Made by a program: the position numbers and the translations under genes
Assembly: GCA_015056795.1 (NCBI GenBank)
Contig: SVFO01000014.1
Span: forward strand, 1 to 64,000
DNA: 64,000 bases
Reading direction: 5' to 3'
DNA from: Lachnospiraceae bacterium
GTDB lineage: Bacteria; Bacillota; Clostridia; Lachnospirales; Lachnospiraceae
Shown here: positions 8,218 to 16,047 of the stretch, one piece after another
Numbering within the stretch: the stretch's first letter is position 1
Layout: every line of letters begins with the position of its first letter
The notes under the pieces: model-generated
The model's database searches: none
The model's input: only the letters and a program-made list of their open reading frames with translations
Told to the model about the DNA's origin: nothing

Positions 8218-9121
8218 TCATTCCTTTCAAAATACAGACAAAATAAATATTTCCAGTGTTAATGATAAAGAGAATGAAAAGACTTATAAACCCGCGGCGC
8301 TCAAGTCCATCGGAATATTCCTCATCGTCATCTTTTGGTTCGATCTTTTGGAATGCTTTGCAAGTGCAAGGCTAAAGGATCAGGAAGCGGCCGCCTACGT
8401 GATCTACCATGTCTTTTTATTCAGTCCGCTCATTGGTTGCGTTGTCGCAAGGCTTGTGACAAGGGAAGGCTTTCGGGACGGCATTCTCTGGCCAAGGTTT
8501 TCCGGAAATGTCAGAGCCTACATGCTCGCCATTATCCTCCCCCTTCTCGCGGGACTTTTGGGCGCCGCAACGTGCGCCATGGCACTTCACGCAGGACTGA
8601 CCATTAAGCCGGAGGGTGGCCTTCGCATGGCCTGCTTAAGTCTCCTGCTCCTCTTTGCCCAGGTATATTACGTTGCCTTTATCACGGCCGGCGAGGAGCT
8701 GGGCTGGAGAGCCCTGCTTTACGACAAGCTGGAGATCCTCCTTGGCACAAACGGCTCCGTCATCGTCGGCGGCATCATTTGGGGATTATGGCATTTCCCC
8801 GCACTCTACTATGACGGACTTAATTTTGGCAAGGAGTATCCGGGCTTTCCCTTTGTAGGGATCCTGTTAATGTGTATCTCCACCATTTTTATGGGCGCCG
8901 CCCTGCAGCTGGTGAGAAAAATGAGCGGCTCCGTCATTCCCGCCTGCATTTTCCATGGAGTCGTGGACAGCGTTTACGGCGGACTCCTGTCACTGTTTTT
9001 GGACGCGGAACTGGTACGGAGACACCAATTTATCATTGGCATCTGCGGACTTCTTGTGCCAGCCGTCATCATCGGGCTCCCCTGCTGGATCCTGCTGGTG
9101 CGGCGCGGGAAAAAATGCTGA
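8210..9121 (+). CDS. CPBP family intramembrane glutamic protease
   Basis: About 303 residues with roughly eight membrane segments. The three CPBP/Abi motifs are present: GEELGWRALLYDKL (EExxxR), GLWHFPALYYD and the late FHGVVDSVYGG. Family members include prenyl-protein proteases and bacteriocin self-immunity proteins. GTG 8210 and TTG 8207 are both possible starts after the GGGGGG site. The gene overlaps the preceding permease, so the protease is part of the transporter module. A role in immunity or in processing a peptide handled by the transporter is inference. Confidence 0.87.
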   Translation: MSNHSFQNTDKINISSVNDKENEKTYKPAALKSIGIFLIVIFWFDLLECFASARLKDQEAAAYVIYHVFLFSPLIGCVVARLVTREGFRDGILWPRFSGNVRAYMLAIILPLLAGLLGAATCAMALHAGLTIKPEGGLRMACLSLLLLFAQVYYVAFITAGEELGWRALLYDKLEILLGTNGSVIVGGIIWGLWHFPALYYDGLNFGKEYPGFPFVGILLMCISTIFMGAALQLVRKMSGSVIPACIFHGVVDSVYGGLLSLFLDAELVRRHQFIIGICGLLVPAVIIGLPCWILLVRRGKKC

Positions 9122-9159
9122 CGCCGCGTGCATTGCCTTGCTCGGATCGCATAATTACT

Positions 9160-9188
9160 TTGCAATTATGCAAAGGGCATGATAAACT
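9160..9188 (+). promoter_or_regulatory. possible internal promoter of the GntR gene
   Basis: TTGCAA, 17-bp spacer, TAAACT. The -35 lies inside a 7-bp inverted repeat, CATAATT...AATTATG (9150-9170). A second partial inverted repeat, GTGATT...AAATCAC, lies just before the gene. These may allow separate control of the regulator. Confidence 0.4.
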
Positions 9189-9244
9189 AGGCTTGGAGTG
9201 ATTCGCGAATTGCGCGGGAAATCACCGCCGGGCCGGGAGGAACC

Positions 9245-9625
9245 ATGGACATTATCCTTTCAAATGCATCAAATGATCCGATCTACCTGCAGATCGTCAA
9301 TCAGATCAAAGCCTTGATCATCAGCGGAGAGCTTGCCGAAGGGGAAGCTCTTCCTTCCATGCGCAATCTTGCCCTGCAGCTTCGCATCAGCGTCATCACC
9401 ACAAAGCGTGCCTACGAGGAACTGGAGCGGGAAGGCTTTATTGAATCCTACACGGGAAAGGGCAGCTTTGTCAAAGGGCAAAACGCGGAACTCCTGCGCG
9501 AAACGAATCTAAAACAGATCGAGGCGCATCTTTCGGAAGCTGCAGAGATTGCCAAACGCAGCGGCATCGAGCTGTCGGAGATCAAATCCATTCTGGAGCT
9601 GTTTTATCAAGGCGATGAAGCATAA
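9245..9625 (+). CDS. GntR family regulator, YtrA subfamily
   Basis: 126 residues, the short length typical of YtrA-type GntR proteins, which have a winged helix and a small helical tail. The HTH is seen in PIYLQIVNQIKALIISGEL, LPSMRNLALQLRIS and TTKRAYEELEREGFI, ending in TGKGSFV. ATG 9245 follows GGGAGG at good spacing. It closes the ABC transporter module and probably represses it through the palindrome at 5536-5558. In Bacillus the ytr regulator gene comes first in its operon; here it is last. Confidence 0.9.
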   Translation: MDIILSNASNDPIYLQIVNQIKALIISGELAEGEALPSMRNLALQLRISVITTKRAYEELEREGFIESYTGKGSFVKGQNAELLRETNLKQIEAHLSEAAEIAKRSGIELSEIKSILELFYQGDEA

Positions 9626-9700
9626 TATGGCATCACAAGACTTTCAGGCGCTCTGCGGGAATAAAGCTTATAACAGTGCATTCAGGCGCTCCGCACAAGT

Positions 9701-10135
9701 ATGATTATGAATAGAATTCTGAAGTATTTGAAAAAAAATCAAAAACAGCTGCTGGATGCCGCCGGTGCCGTACTGGCGGTTGCTTTGCTTTACCTTTTTT
9801 TCCACCTTACCGGCATCGGGTGCCCCATTAAGTTCCTGACAGGCATCTCCTGCCCCGGCTGCGGCATGACCAGAGCCTGCATCAGCGTTGCCACGTTTCA
9901 TTTCCGCCAGGCCTGGCATTTCCATCCCTTGGTCTATCTCCTTCCTGTTGCCCTGCTCGTTTATCTTTTTCGGCGCCGCATTTCTAGCAAAATTTATAAA
10001 ATTTTAATATTTACATTCCTCTTGCTATTTGTTACTATATATCTAGTCCGAATGTTTGGTCCTGCAAATGACGTCGTAGTGTTTCATCCAGAGCAAGGCT
10101 TCCTCTTTCGGGCAATCAAATTTATATTTACCTAA
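9701..10135 (+). CDS. DUF2752 membrane protein
   Basis: 144 residues with three hydrophobic segments. The DUF2752 signature is clear: GCPIKFLTGISCPGCGMTRA followed by an aromatic/His-rich stretch, FRQAWHFHPLVYLLP. Function of the family is unknown. The start could be ATG 9701 or 9707; neither has a strong ribosome binding site. The spacer before it contains a short direct repeat (TTCAGGCGCTCTGC at 9643 and a near copy at 9681). It lies 12 nt before the next gene and is probably co-transcribed with it. Confidence 0.85.
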   Translation: MIMNRILKYLKKNQKQLLDAAGAVLAVALLYLFFHLTGIGCPIKFLTGISCPGCGMTRACISVATFHFRQAWHFHPLVYLLPVALLVYLFRRRISSKIYKILIFTFLLLFVTIYLVRMFGPANDVVVFHPEQGFLFRAIKFIFT

Positions 10136-10147
10136 GGAGGATTTAAA

Positions 10148-10765
10148 ATGTTCTGTAGTAATTGTGGTACGGAAGTACCGGAAGGCAGCAATAATTGCCC
10201 CAATTGTGGCGCTCCGATTTCTACCAGCGCAAAAATGAATAATGCAATGAATAACGCAGCTGACATGGCGAAGAATGCCTTTGGTGCAGCTGAAAAATCC
10301 CTTGGCAGTGCCTTTAATGACATCCGCAATGACATTAACAATGGCGGGAACTATCCTACTGGCGGCGCTCTGAAGACCGACCGTAGCTTGGTTGCTTACA
10401 TCCTGCTGACCATCATCACCTGCGGAATTTATGGTTATTATTTTGTTTACTCCATGGCAAGAGATGTCAATATTGCCTGTGAAGGCGATGGCGAGCAGAC
10501 CTCCGGCCTGATTGCCTTTATCCTGCTCTCCATGATCACCTGTGGTTTCTATGCTTATTGGTGGTACTACAAGCTGGGCAATCGTCTGAATGCTAACGCT
10601 CCCCGCTATGGTCTGACCTTCCAGGAAAACGGTACAACGGTCCTGATGTGGTGTGTCATCGGTATGATCGCCTGCGGTATCGGCCCCTTTGTTGCAATGC
10701 ACATTCTGATCAAGAACACCAATACGATCTGCGCTGCATACAACCGTGTCAATGGTCTTGCATAA
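10148..10765 (+). CDS. zinc-ribbon DUF4234-like membrane protein
   Basis: 205 residues. The N-terminus is a zinc ribbon with two CxxC knuckles (MFCSNCG and CPNCGAP). A polar linker rich in Asn/Ala follows, then a DUF4234-type domain with three or four membrane segments (LVAYILLTIITCGIYGYYF, LIAFILLSMITCGFYAYWW, MWCVIGMIACGIGPFVAM). A strong AAGGAGG site precedes ATG. Function unknown; such proteins are common in Lachnospiraceae. A hairpin terminator follows. Confidence 0.85.
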   Translation: MFCSNCGTEVPEGSNNCPNCGAPISTSAKMNNAMNNAADMAKNAFGAAEKSLGSAFNDIRNDINNGGNYPTGGALKTDRSLVAYILLTIITCGIYGYYFVYSMARDVNIACEGDGEQTSGLIAFILLSMITCGFYAYWWYYKLGNRLNANAPRYGLTFQENGTTVLMWCVIGMIACGIGPFVAMHILIKNTNTICAAYNRVNGLA

Positions 10766-10806
10766 TTCCTAATGCAGACGGCACAGATGGAATACGATTG
10801 ATAAAC

Positions 10807-10846
10807 AAAACGGCATCGTCGCCTGAAAGCGACAATGCCGTTTTTT
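10807..10846. terminator. bidirectional terminator between convergent genes
   Basis: AAAACGGCATCGTCGC pairs with GCGACAATGCCGTTTT (one mismatch) and has T runs on both strands. It ends the plus-strand DUF4234 gene. The stop codon of the convergent phosphotransferase gene lies in its T run. Confidence 0.9.
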
Positions 10847-13190
10847 ATGAATGCAAAATCGTCACGGTTCCCGCTGCCCCGTCAACCGTCACATAATCTC
10901 CCGTCTTCAATACGGTGGTTGCATTTCCGCAGCCTACGACCGCAGGGATACCGAATTCCCTTGCCACAATGGCTGCATGGGACAAAGGTGCACCGATGTC
11001 CGTTATCACCGCCAAAACCTTTGGGAACGCCAGCGTCCAGCCGATGTTCGTCGCACTCGTCACGAGAATGTCTCCCTTTTGAAGCTCCGAAATGTGACTG
11101 ACGTCCTCCACGACACGAACGATGCCCGTCACCTTCCCGACGGCGCCGGGAAAGCCCTTGATCACTTCTTCTGAAATCTCCTTCCCATCGTTTGAGAGCT
11201 CTTCCATTCCGTCTGAAAAGAAGTCCCTTCTCGCGTGCGGATCACTTTTCCACTTTTCCGGATCAAAACGACCCAAAATCAGATTCGGGAAGCATGGATT
11301 TGCGGCATAGCCTTCATAGGTCGCACGCCGTTTTTCCAGATATTGCAGCGCTTCGTCCTTTCCTTTTAGGACGTCAAACACTTCGTCAAAGGTCAGCATG
11401 AAGACATTCTCACCAATGCCGCAAAGGCTACCCGTTTTCAGCAAATATTCCCGAAAAACGCAGAAGATATAGACGCCCTTGCTCCGAATGTCCTCACGGA
11501 ATTCATTTGCATGAATAAAGGCCGCCATGCGCTTGTCAATCCACTTGCTCTTGGAAGGATACTTTTTCTTAAATTCCTTAAGGTTCGCCTCGTAAACCTT
11601 CCTTTCGCGCTCCTGCATGGCGCGTATGTCAGAGCCATTCTTTTCATAATCTTCCAAAAGCTCGTCCAGATATGCCGGATTCTCATAAGGCCTCGGCGAC
11701 ATCAGTTCCATTTCTGAGGCACTTCTGTGACCACAGATCTTCAGGTACTCTTCCCTGCTCATCCTTCCCCGTGCCACGTCCTCGAGATATAAAAGCGGCT
11801 TCATGGAATCAATGACGCCCGTGCATCCGCCGCATAAGCTCCGTGCCATCTCTTCCCCTGCGATCTTCGCGATCTTCCCCCGCGTGGTGAAAAGCGCGAG
11901 CATGGAGGTTCCACATTCCGCAAGAATGGAGGCCAGACAGTCATTAAGTGTAGGAATCAGCACGGTATTCCAATACCCTAAAAGCTCTTCCTTGTCATCC
12001 ATCTCCTTGATTTTCCTGATCAGCTCTCTTGAAATATCTGGCAGTTCTGCAACCATACGATGCTTTTCCTTCCGCGAAAGCTTTGATTTGTTTTTTGGAA
12101 AGAACAGCTGAAAGATTTTTCGTAAAAAAGCCTTTTTATCAAAATAGGTCAGGGGAATCTGTACTCCCTCGGGAATGTTTCCCGCAAGATCTCCCAAGGC
12201 TTCAAAGGCTTTTTCCTTCGACTTTCCAAAGCTCACCATGGCGGAGCACATGATGGAAATATTCATGTAAGGCTGTCCACAGACATTGTCGAGCCAATCC
12301 GGAAGTCCTAACAGCCCATTGATCTTTTCCAGGACGCTAAAGGTCATGGGGGATACGCTATTTAAGAAAATCTCGCCCACGTTCGTTCTGGTCAGGAGCT
12401 TTCGCCCCGACAGACTTCCGTTGACCTCATAGGTGTCCATGTTTAGCCTTCGCAGCGTCGTGATGGGGCGCGCCTGCAAGATATAGACCTTCCCCCGTGA
12501 CACTGCCCACTCAATGTCCATCGGCATGCCATAATGACTTCGAATGCTGCGACAATACTTTCCGAGAGTCTTACCATACCGCGCCATGGGCGAAGCATTT
12601 CCCTCTTCATAGACAAGCGTATCCGTCCGAATGGTAAACTCGGTCGCATTCTCCTGTCCTGAAACTAGCTTTTCACCCTCACCCGCCACAAAGTTACCGA
12701 TCATGACGTCATCCCGTCCGCTGATGGGATCACTCGTAAAGACCACGCCGGCATATTCCGGTTTCACAAATCGCTGGATGACCACGGCCATGCCAAGCCT
12801 CTCTAAAGAAAAGCTTTCTCCATAACCCGTAACGCGCCCATTCCCTGCGGAAGCAACGACCTGCTCCAGCGCATTCATGATCTCTTCTTTCTTAACGTCC
12901 GTAACTGTCTCATATTGCCCCGCAAAGGAGGCACTGCGCCCATCCTCTCCAATCGCAGAGGAGCGCACCGCATAGGTATGTCCCGAAGGAAAACGTTCGA
13001 TCAGCTCCTCAAGCTCCTCCCGCGCCTTAGGACTAATCTCGCCCGCGCAAAAGGCATCCTCAGAGATGGCATAGCCCTCAGGAATCGGCAGTTTTAGATA
13101 TTTGATCATGCGGTCCAGCGATAGTGCTTTTCCGCCAATCTTCCCCTCTATTTCAGAAGGAACCCTTCCAAGTGAATATATGTAGCTCAT
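10845..13190 (-). CDS. PEP synthase-like / rifampicin phosphotransferase-like protein
   Basis: 781 residues. Residues ~1-275 are a PEP/pyruvate-binding ATP-grasp domain (GGKALSLDRM, YAVRSSAIGEDG, ILQARPIT). A middle region of ~400 residues matches the substrate-binding part of Rph-like proteins. The last ~85 residues are the swivelling phosphohistidine domain with the catalytic His in GAPLSHAAIVAREFGIPAVV. Rph enzymes (about 870 residues) phosphorylate rifampicin; PEP synthases are of similar length but have a PEP-binding TIM barrel, which I do not see here. It overlaps the TetR gene by 4 nt. The substrate, possibly a drug or another small molecule, is not determined. Confidence 0.82.
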   Translation of the reverse strand: MSYIYSLGRVPSEIEGKIGGKALSLDRMIKYLKLPIPEGYAISEDAFCAGEISPKAREELEELIERFPSGHTYAVRSSAIGEDGRSASFAGQYETVTDVKKEEIMNALEQVVASAGNGRVTGYGESFSLERLGMAVVIQRFVKPEYAGVVFTSDPISGRDDVMIGNFVAGEGEKLVSGQENATEFTIRTDTLVYEEGNASPMARYGKTLGKYCRSIRSHYGMPMDIEWAVSRGKVYILQARPITTLRRLNMDTYEVNGSLSGRKLLTRTNVGEIFLNSVSPMTFSVLEKINGLLGLPDWLDNVCGQPYMNISIMCSAMVSFGKSKEKAFEALGDLAGNIPEGVQIPLTYFDKKAFLRKIFQLFFPKNKSKLSRKEKHRMVAELPDISRELIRKIKEMDDKEELLGYWNTVLIPTLNDCLASILAECGTSMLALFTTRGKIAKIAGEEMARSLCGGCTGVIDSMKPLLYLEDVARGRMSREEYLKICGHRSASEMELMSPRPYENPAYLDELLEDYEKNGSDIRAMQERERKVYEANLKEFKKKYPSKSKWIDKRMAAFIHANEFREDIRSKGVYIFCVFREYLLKTGSLCGIGENVFMLTFDEVFDVLKGKDEALQYLEKRRATYEGYAANPCFPNLILGRFDPEKWKSDPHARRDFFSDGMEELSNDGKEISEEVIKGFPGAVGKVTGIVRVVEDVSHISELQKGDILVTSATNIGWTLAFPKVLAVITDIGAPLSHAAIVAREFGIPAVVGCGNATTVLKTGDYVTVDGAAGTVTILHS

Positions 13191-13768
13191 GTTTCCCTCA
13201 TCAATAAATCAAATCTCATGTCTAAAAACTTTTGCAGCTCCTCATCATTCTCGAGATCTAATCCAAAATCTCTTTTGATATCGTCCTTCCGATAGACGAT
13301 CAGTTGCATCATGGTCGACAGCTCATAGGCAATCAGCCTGCATTCCATGTCGCTTTTCCTTCCGCCATAATGCCTGACCACAAAAGGATAACTAAAGGAT
13401 TCCTCGCCCAGATCCCTTCGAAAAAGCACGTGACTTGTGATCGCTTTCGTCAGCTTATAATTGCTCAGCAGAGATTTAATCACAATAAAATGAAGTCTTT
13501 TTAAGGTCTCCTTCGGAGACAGGTCTGCTGCCAGAATCTCTTCAACTCCCTGTTCCTTCAAAAACGCCTCATATTTTCGATGAAAAACCTGATGCAACAG
13601 GCTTTCTCTAGACCCAAAGCAGTAATTGATCATGGATGGCTTTACGTCCGTTCGGGATGCGATCTGCCTTGAAGTCACCTCCATGGGATCCTTCGCCTCC
13701 TCCATCAGTTCTGCCGTTGCCTGAAGAAGCTTTTCCTTTGTAATCTCTAGTTTTTTATCCTTTTGCAT
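13187..13768 (-). CDS. TetR family transcriptional regulator
   Basis: 193 residues from ATG 13768, five codons inside the track start. GAGG lies 5 nt before this ATG, and the longer form would begin inside the operator palindrome. The N-terminal HTH is ITKEKLLQATAELMEEA, TSRQIASRTDVKPSMINYCF, GSRESLLHQVF. The ligand domain is unrecognised. It is translationally coupled to the Rph-like gene and sits behind its own promoter and palindrome, so autoregulation of the regulator-enzyme pair is likely. Confidence 0.88.
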   Translation of the reverse strand: MQKDKKLEITKEKLLQATAELMEEAKDPMEVTSRQIASRTDVKPSMINYCFGSRESLLHQVFHRKYEAFLKEQGVEEILAADLSPKETLKRLHFIVIKSLLSNYKLTKAITSHVLFRRDLGEESFSYPFVVRHYGGRKSDMECRLIAYELSTMMQLIVYRKDDIKRDFGLDLENDEELQKFLDMRFDLLMRET

Positions 13769-13781
13769 AAGCACCTCGCGC

Positions 13782-13803
13782 ATTATTGAACATGTTCAAT
13801 AAT
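13782..13803. promoter_or_regulatory. 22-bp perfect palindrome, probable TetR operator
   Basis: ATTATTGAACATGTTCAATAAT is its own reverse complement. It abuts the -10 element of the 13804-13832 promoter and lies directly upstream of the TetR ribosome binding site, as expected for an autorepressor. Confidence 0.75.
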
Positions 13804-13832
13804 ATACTAACAAAATTGCAGGTGGCTGTCAA
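13804..13832 (-). promoter_or_regulatory. promoter of the TetR / Rph-like operon
   Basis: On the minus strand TTGACA (13832-13827), a 17-bp spacer and TAGTAT (13809-13804). The -35 overlaps one arm of the hairpin at 13817-13854. Confidence 0.7.
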
Positions 13833-13854
13833 TATTCAAATTTACAGCTACCTG
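13817..13854 (-). terminator. weak terminator after the MFS gene
   Basis: GCAGGTGGCTGT and ACAGCTACCTGC form a 12-bp stem with one mismatch just after the MFS stop. On the minus strand it is followed only by AATTTTG, so it may be leaky or serve as a promoter-proximal structure. Confidence 0.5.
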
Positions 13855-13864
13855 CATAATGTTA

Positions 13865-15061
13865 CTAACCATGCATGGCTTTCAGCCAAATCCTTCGTAT
13901 TGCCAATACGCATAGCACAAGACCAATCGGAAATACGATTCCGGCAAGGATGCCTGCCTTCAAATTATCCCCTGCCATTTGAGATATGTTACCTACTAAG
14001 GTCGGAGCTACGGTTCCTCCCAAGTCCCCAGCTAATGCAAGAAGCGCAAACATTGCCGTTCCGCCCTTTGGAATGGTTTTTGAAGCGACACTGATAGATC
14101 CCGGCCACATAATGCCGACGGAGAATCCACAGAGCGCGCAGCCTATCAACCCCAGGGCAGGAGCATTCCCTAGCCCCGCAAGCAAATAGCAACCAACGCA
14201 AAGGATTCCCGAGAAAATCATAAAGGCTGACAGATCAACCTTCTCACCAAATTTACCATAAAGAATTCTGCTGATCCCCATACATATGGCAAACCCGCAT
14301 GGCCCTGCCAGATCACCTACCGTCTTTGACACTTGGAGTGCAGACTCCGCGAAGGCAGATGCCCACTGAGTCATAGCTATTTCAGAAGAACCCGCGCAGA
14401 CCATCAGCACAATAAATATCCAAAAAAACTTTGTTTTCAAGAGCTGTCCCATGGTCAGGCCTTCCCCGTCCTCCACAAGCTTCTCTATGGGACAGGTGAC
14501 AAAATTGTAAATGTTGTAAATTGGGATCAATGCCCAAATGCAGGCAAGAATTCTCCAATTCTCCAATCCAAAGATCGTGAAGAACAATGTCGAAAGCAAA
14601 ATAACCCCCAAAAAGCCCCAGCAATAAAATGAATGTAACAGGCTCATCATGGACTCTTTGTTATCAAATGGGCATGCCTCGATTATAGGGCTTGCCAGCA
14701 CCTCGATCAAACCACTTCCAATGGCATAAACAATGACGCAAATCAGGATTCCAAGGAAGGGCGTCGGAGTCACGTCGGGAAGAATGGAAAGCCCGGCAAG
14801 TCCCACGCCACATGCAATTTCTGAAGTAATAATACAGGGGCGATACCCTATTTTATCCACCGCCTTTGCACAGATAAAATCGACTACCAGCTGCGTCAAA
14901 AAAAATACGGCGGATATAACCGCCAAATTGCCAAAAGAAAGCCCATAATCTTCATGAAAGGTCATGTATAACAACGGGAGAAAATTAGCGCAAATAGCCT
15001 GCGTCACAAAGCTTAAATAACAGGCAAGCAAGGTTTTTTTATATTTCCGACGTGTGTGCAT
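13865..15061 (-). CDS. major facilitator superfamily transporter
   Basis: 398 residues with about twelve hydrophobic segments, the normal MFS size. Visible features are the N-terminal ACYLSFVTQAICANFLPLLY, the loop 2-3 region AKAVDKIGYRP and the second-half equivalent RILYGKFGEKV. Substrate not determined; the pattern resembles the sugar/fucose-permease branch as much as drug efflux. It is upstream of the TetR-controlled phosphotransferase gene on the same strand, but a hairpin and a new promoter separate them. Confidence 0.85.
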   Translation of the reverse strand: MHTRRKYKKTLLACYLSFVTQAICANFLPLLYMTFHEDYGLSFGNLAVISAVFFLTQLVVDFICAKAVDKIGYRPCIITSEIACGVGLAGLSILPDVTPTPFLGILICVIVYAIGSGLIEVLASPIIEACPFDNKESMMSLLHSFYCWGFLGVILLSTLFFTIFGLENWRILACIWALIPIYNIYNFVTCPIEKLVEDGEGLTMGQLLKTKFFWIFIVLMVCAGSSEIAMTQWASAFAESALQVSKTVGDLAGPCGFAICMGISRILYGKFGEKVDLSAFMIFSGILCVGCYLLAGLGNAPALGLIGCALCGFSVGIMWPGSISVASKTIPKGGTAMFALLALAGDLGGTVAPTLVGNISQMAGDNLKAGILAGIVFPIGLVLCVLAIRRIWLKAMHG

Positions 15062-15147
15062 AACATACTCCTAAGACTGAAATGATTCCAGGATCGTTCG
15101 GACAGATGCAAACCGTATCCCTGCAAAGTCATCCCAACAGGGTGGGC

Positions 15148-15954
15148 TTACAGCTGCGCCGACATTTCAAAAAGCTCCTCCGGCACGTATTTCTTTTCCG
15201 ACATTTTGGTGCGATAGAACTCAATATATTTTTCCATGTAGGTAAAATTATAGGTTTTTCCGATGAGTTCCTCGGTATAATACTCTGCAAGCCCCTCAAG
15301 TCGGTCATAAGCTTCTATCGAATAAGGAATTTTCTTTCCTAGCAGCATAATGATATATTCATGCAGAAACATGTTCCTAGCCGAATGGTAGTCCCTGTCG
15401 ACGCTAAAAAGATCATAGACATTCCCATCCTCCGATTCATACAGGATTGCCTCGACTCCGTGCTCAATAGAGCTGATTAGTGACGCGCAAAAAAGCTTTT
15501 CACTTTTGATTCCTACAAGCGCTTCAGCCTTTTCCTCAAGTCCTTCTTCATCAAATCTCCTTTGCCATTCCTGCGCGGCTTTGGCAAGGCGTTTTTCCTC
15601 TTCCGGCCATATCCTTGTGCAATAATCCTCATGATACTTTACGAAAATGCCAAGGATCTCCAAAAGCGCATCCGTATAAACTTCGAAGCCCTGAAAGCCC
15701 CCCTCACCTTTGATCTTATTTATGGCATCCTGCGCATTTCCGGCATACATCCCTATCCAGAAGAGCTTACCATCATATTCGCCGCCCTTCATCGTCAGCT
15801 CCTTCTCATACTTTTTTAAGGTCGCAATGTCCTCCGGTGAAACGCTGTCATGATGCTTGTTTCCGTATGCATTATCATAGCCTACCTTGGCCACGGACAT
15901 CAAATGAAAGAAAAAATTATTGTCCTTGTCATAAACACATTGAATCTTCCCCAT
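15148..15954 (-). CDS. unknown protein, 268 residues
   Basis: Soluble, acidic, with no signal peptide or membrane segment. It begins MGKIQCVYDKDNNFFFHLMSVAKVG and contains aromatic/charged segments such as FLHEYIIMLLGKK near the C-terminus. I recognise no domain. A run of well-behaved codons and isolation between spacers on the minus strand support it being real. The upstream spacer 15955-16047 shows nothing specific. Confidence 0.7.
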   Translation of the reverse strand: MGKIQCVYDKDNNFFFHLMSVAKVGYDNAYGNKHHDSVSPEDIATLKKYEKELTMKGGEYDGKLFWIGMYAGNAQDAINKIKGEGGFQGFEVYTDALLEILGIFVKYHEDYCTRIWPEEEKRLAKAAQEWQRRFDEEGLEEKAEALVGIKSEKLFCASLISSIEHGVEAILYESEDGNVYDLFSVDRDYHSARNMFLHEYIIMLLGKKIPYSIEAYDRLEGLAEYYTEELIGKTYNFTYMEKYIEFYRTKMSEKKYVPEELFEMSAQL

Positions 15955-16047
15955 GATTCACCCCCATAACAAAAATATACTTTTCCCAGTTCATTCTGAA
16001 ACCCTTATCATAATATCATCTTTGAAAATAGCTTTCAAGGATACAAA

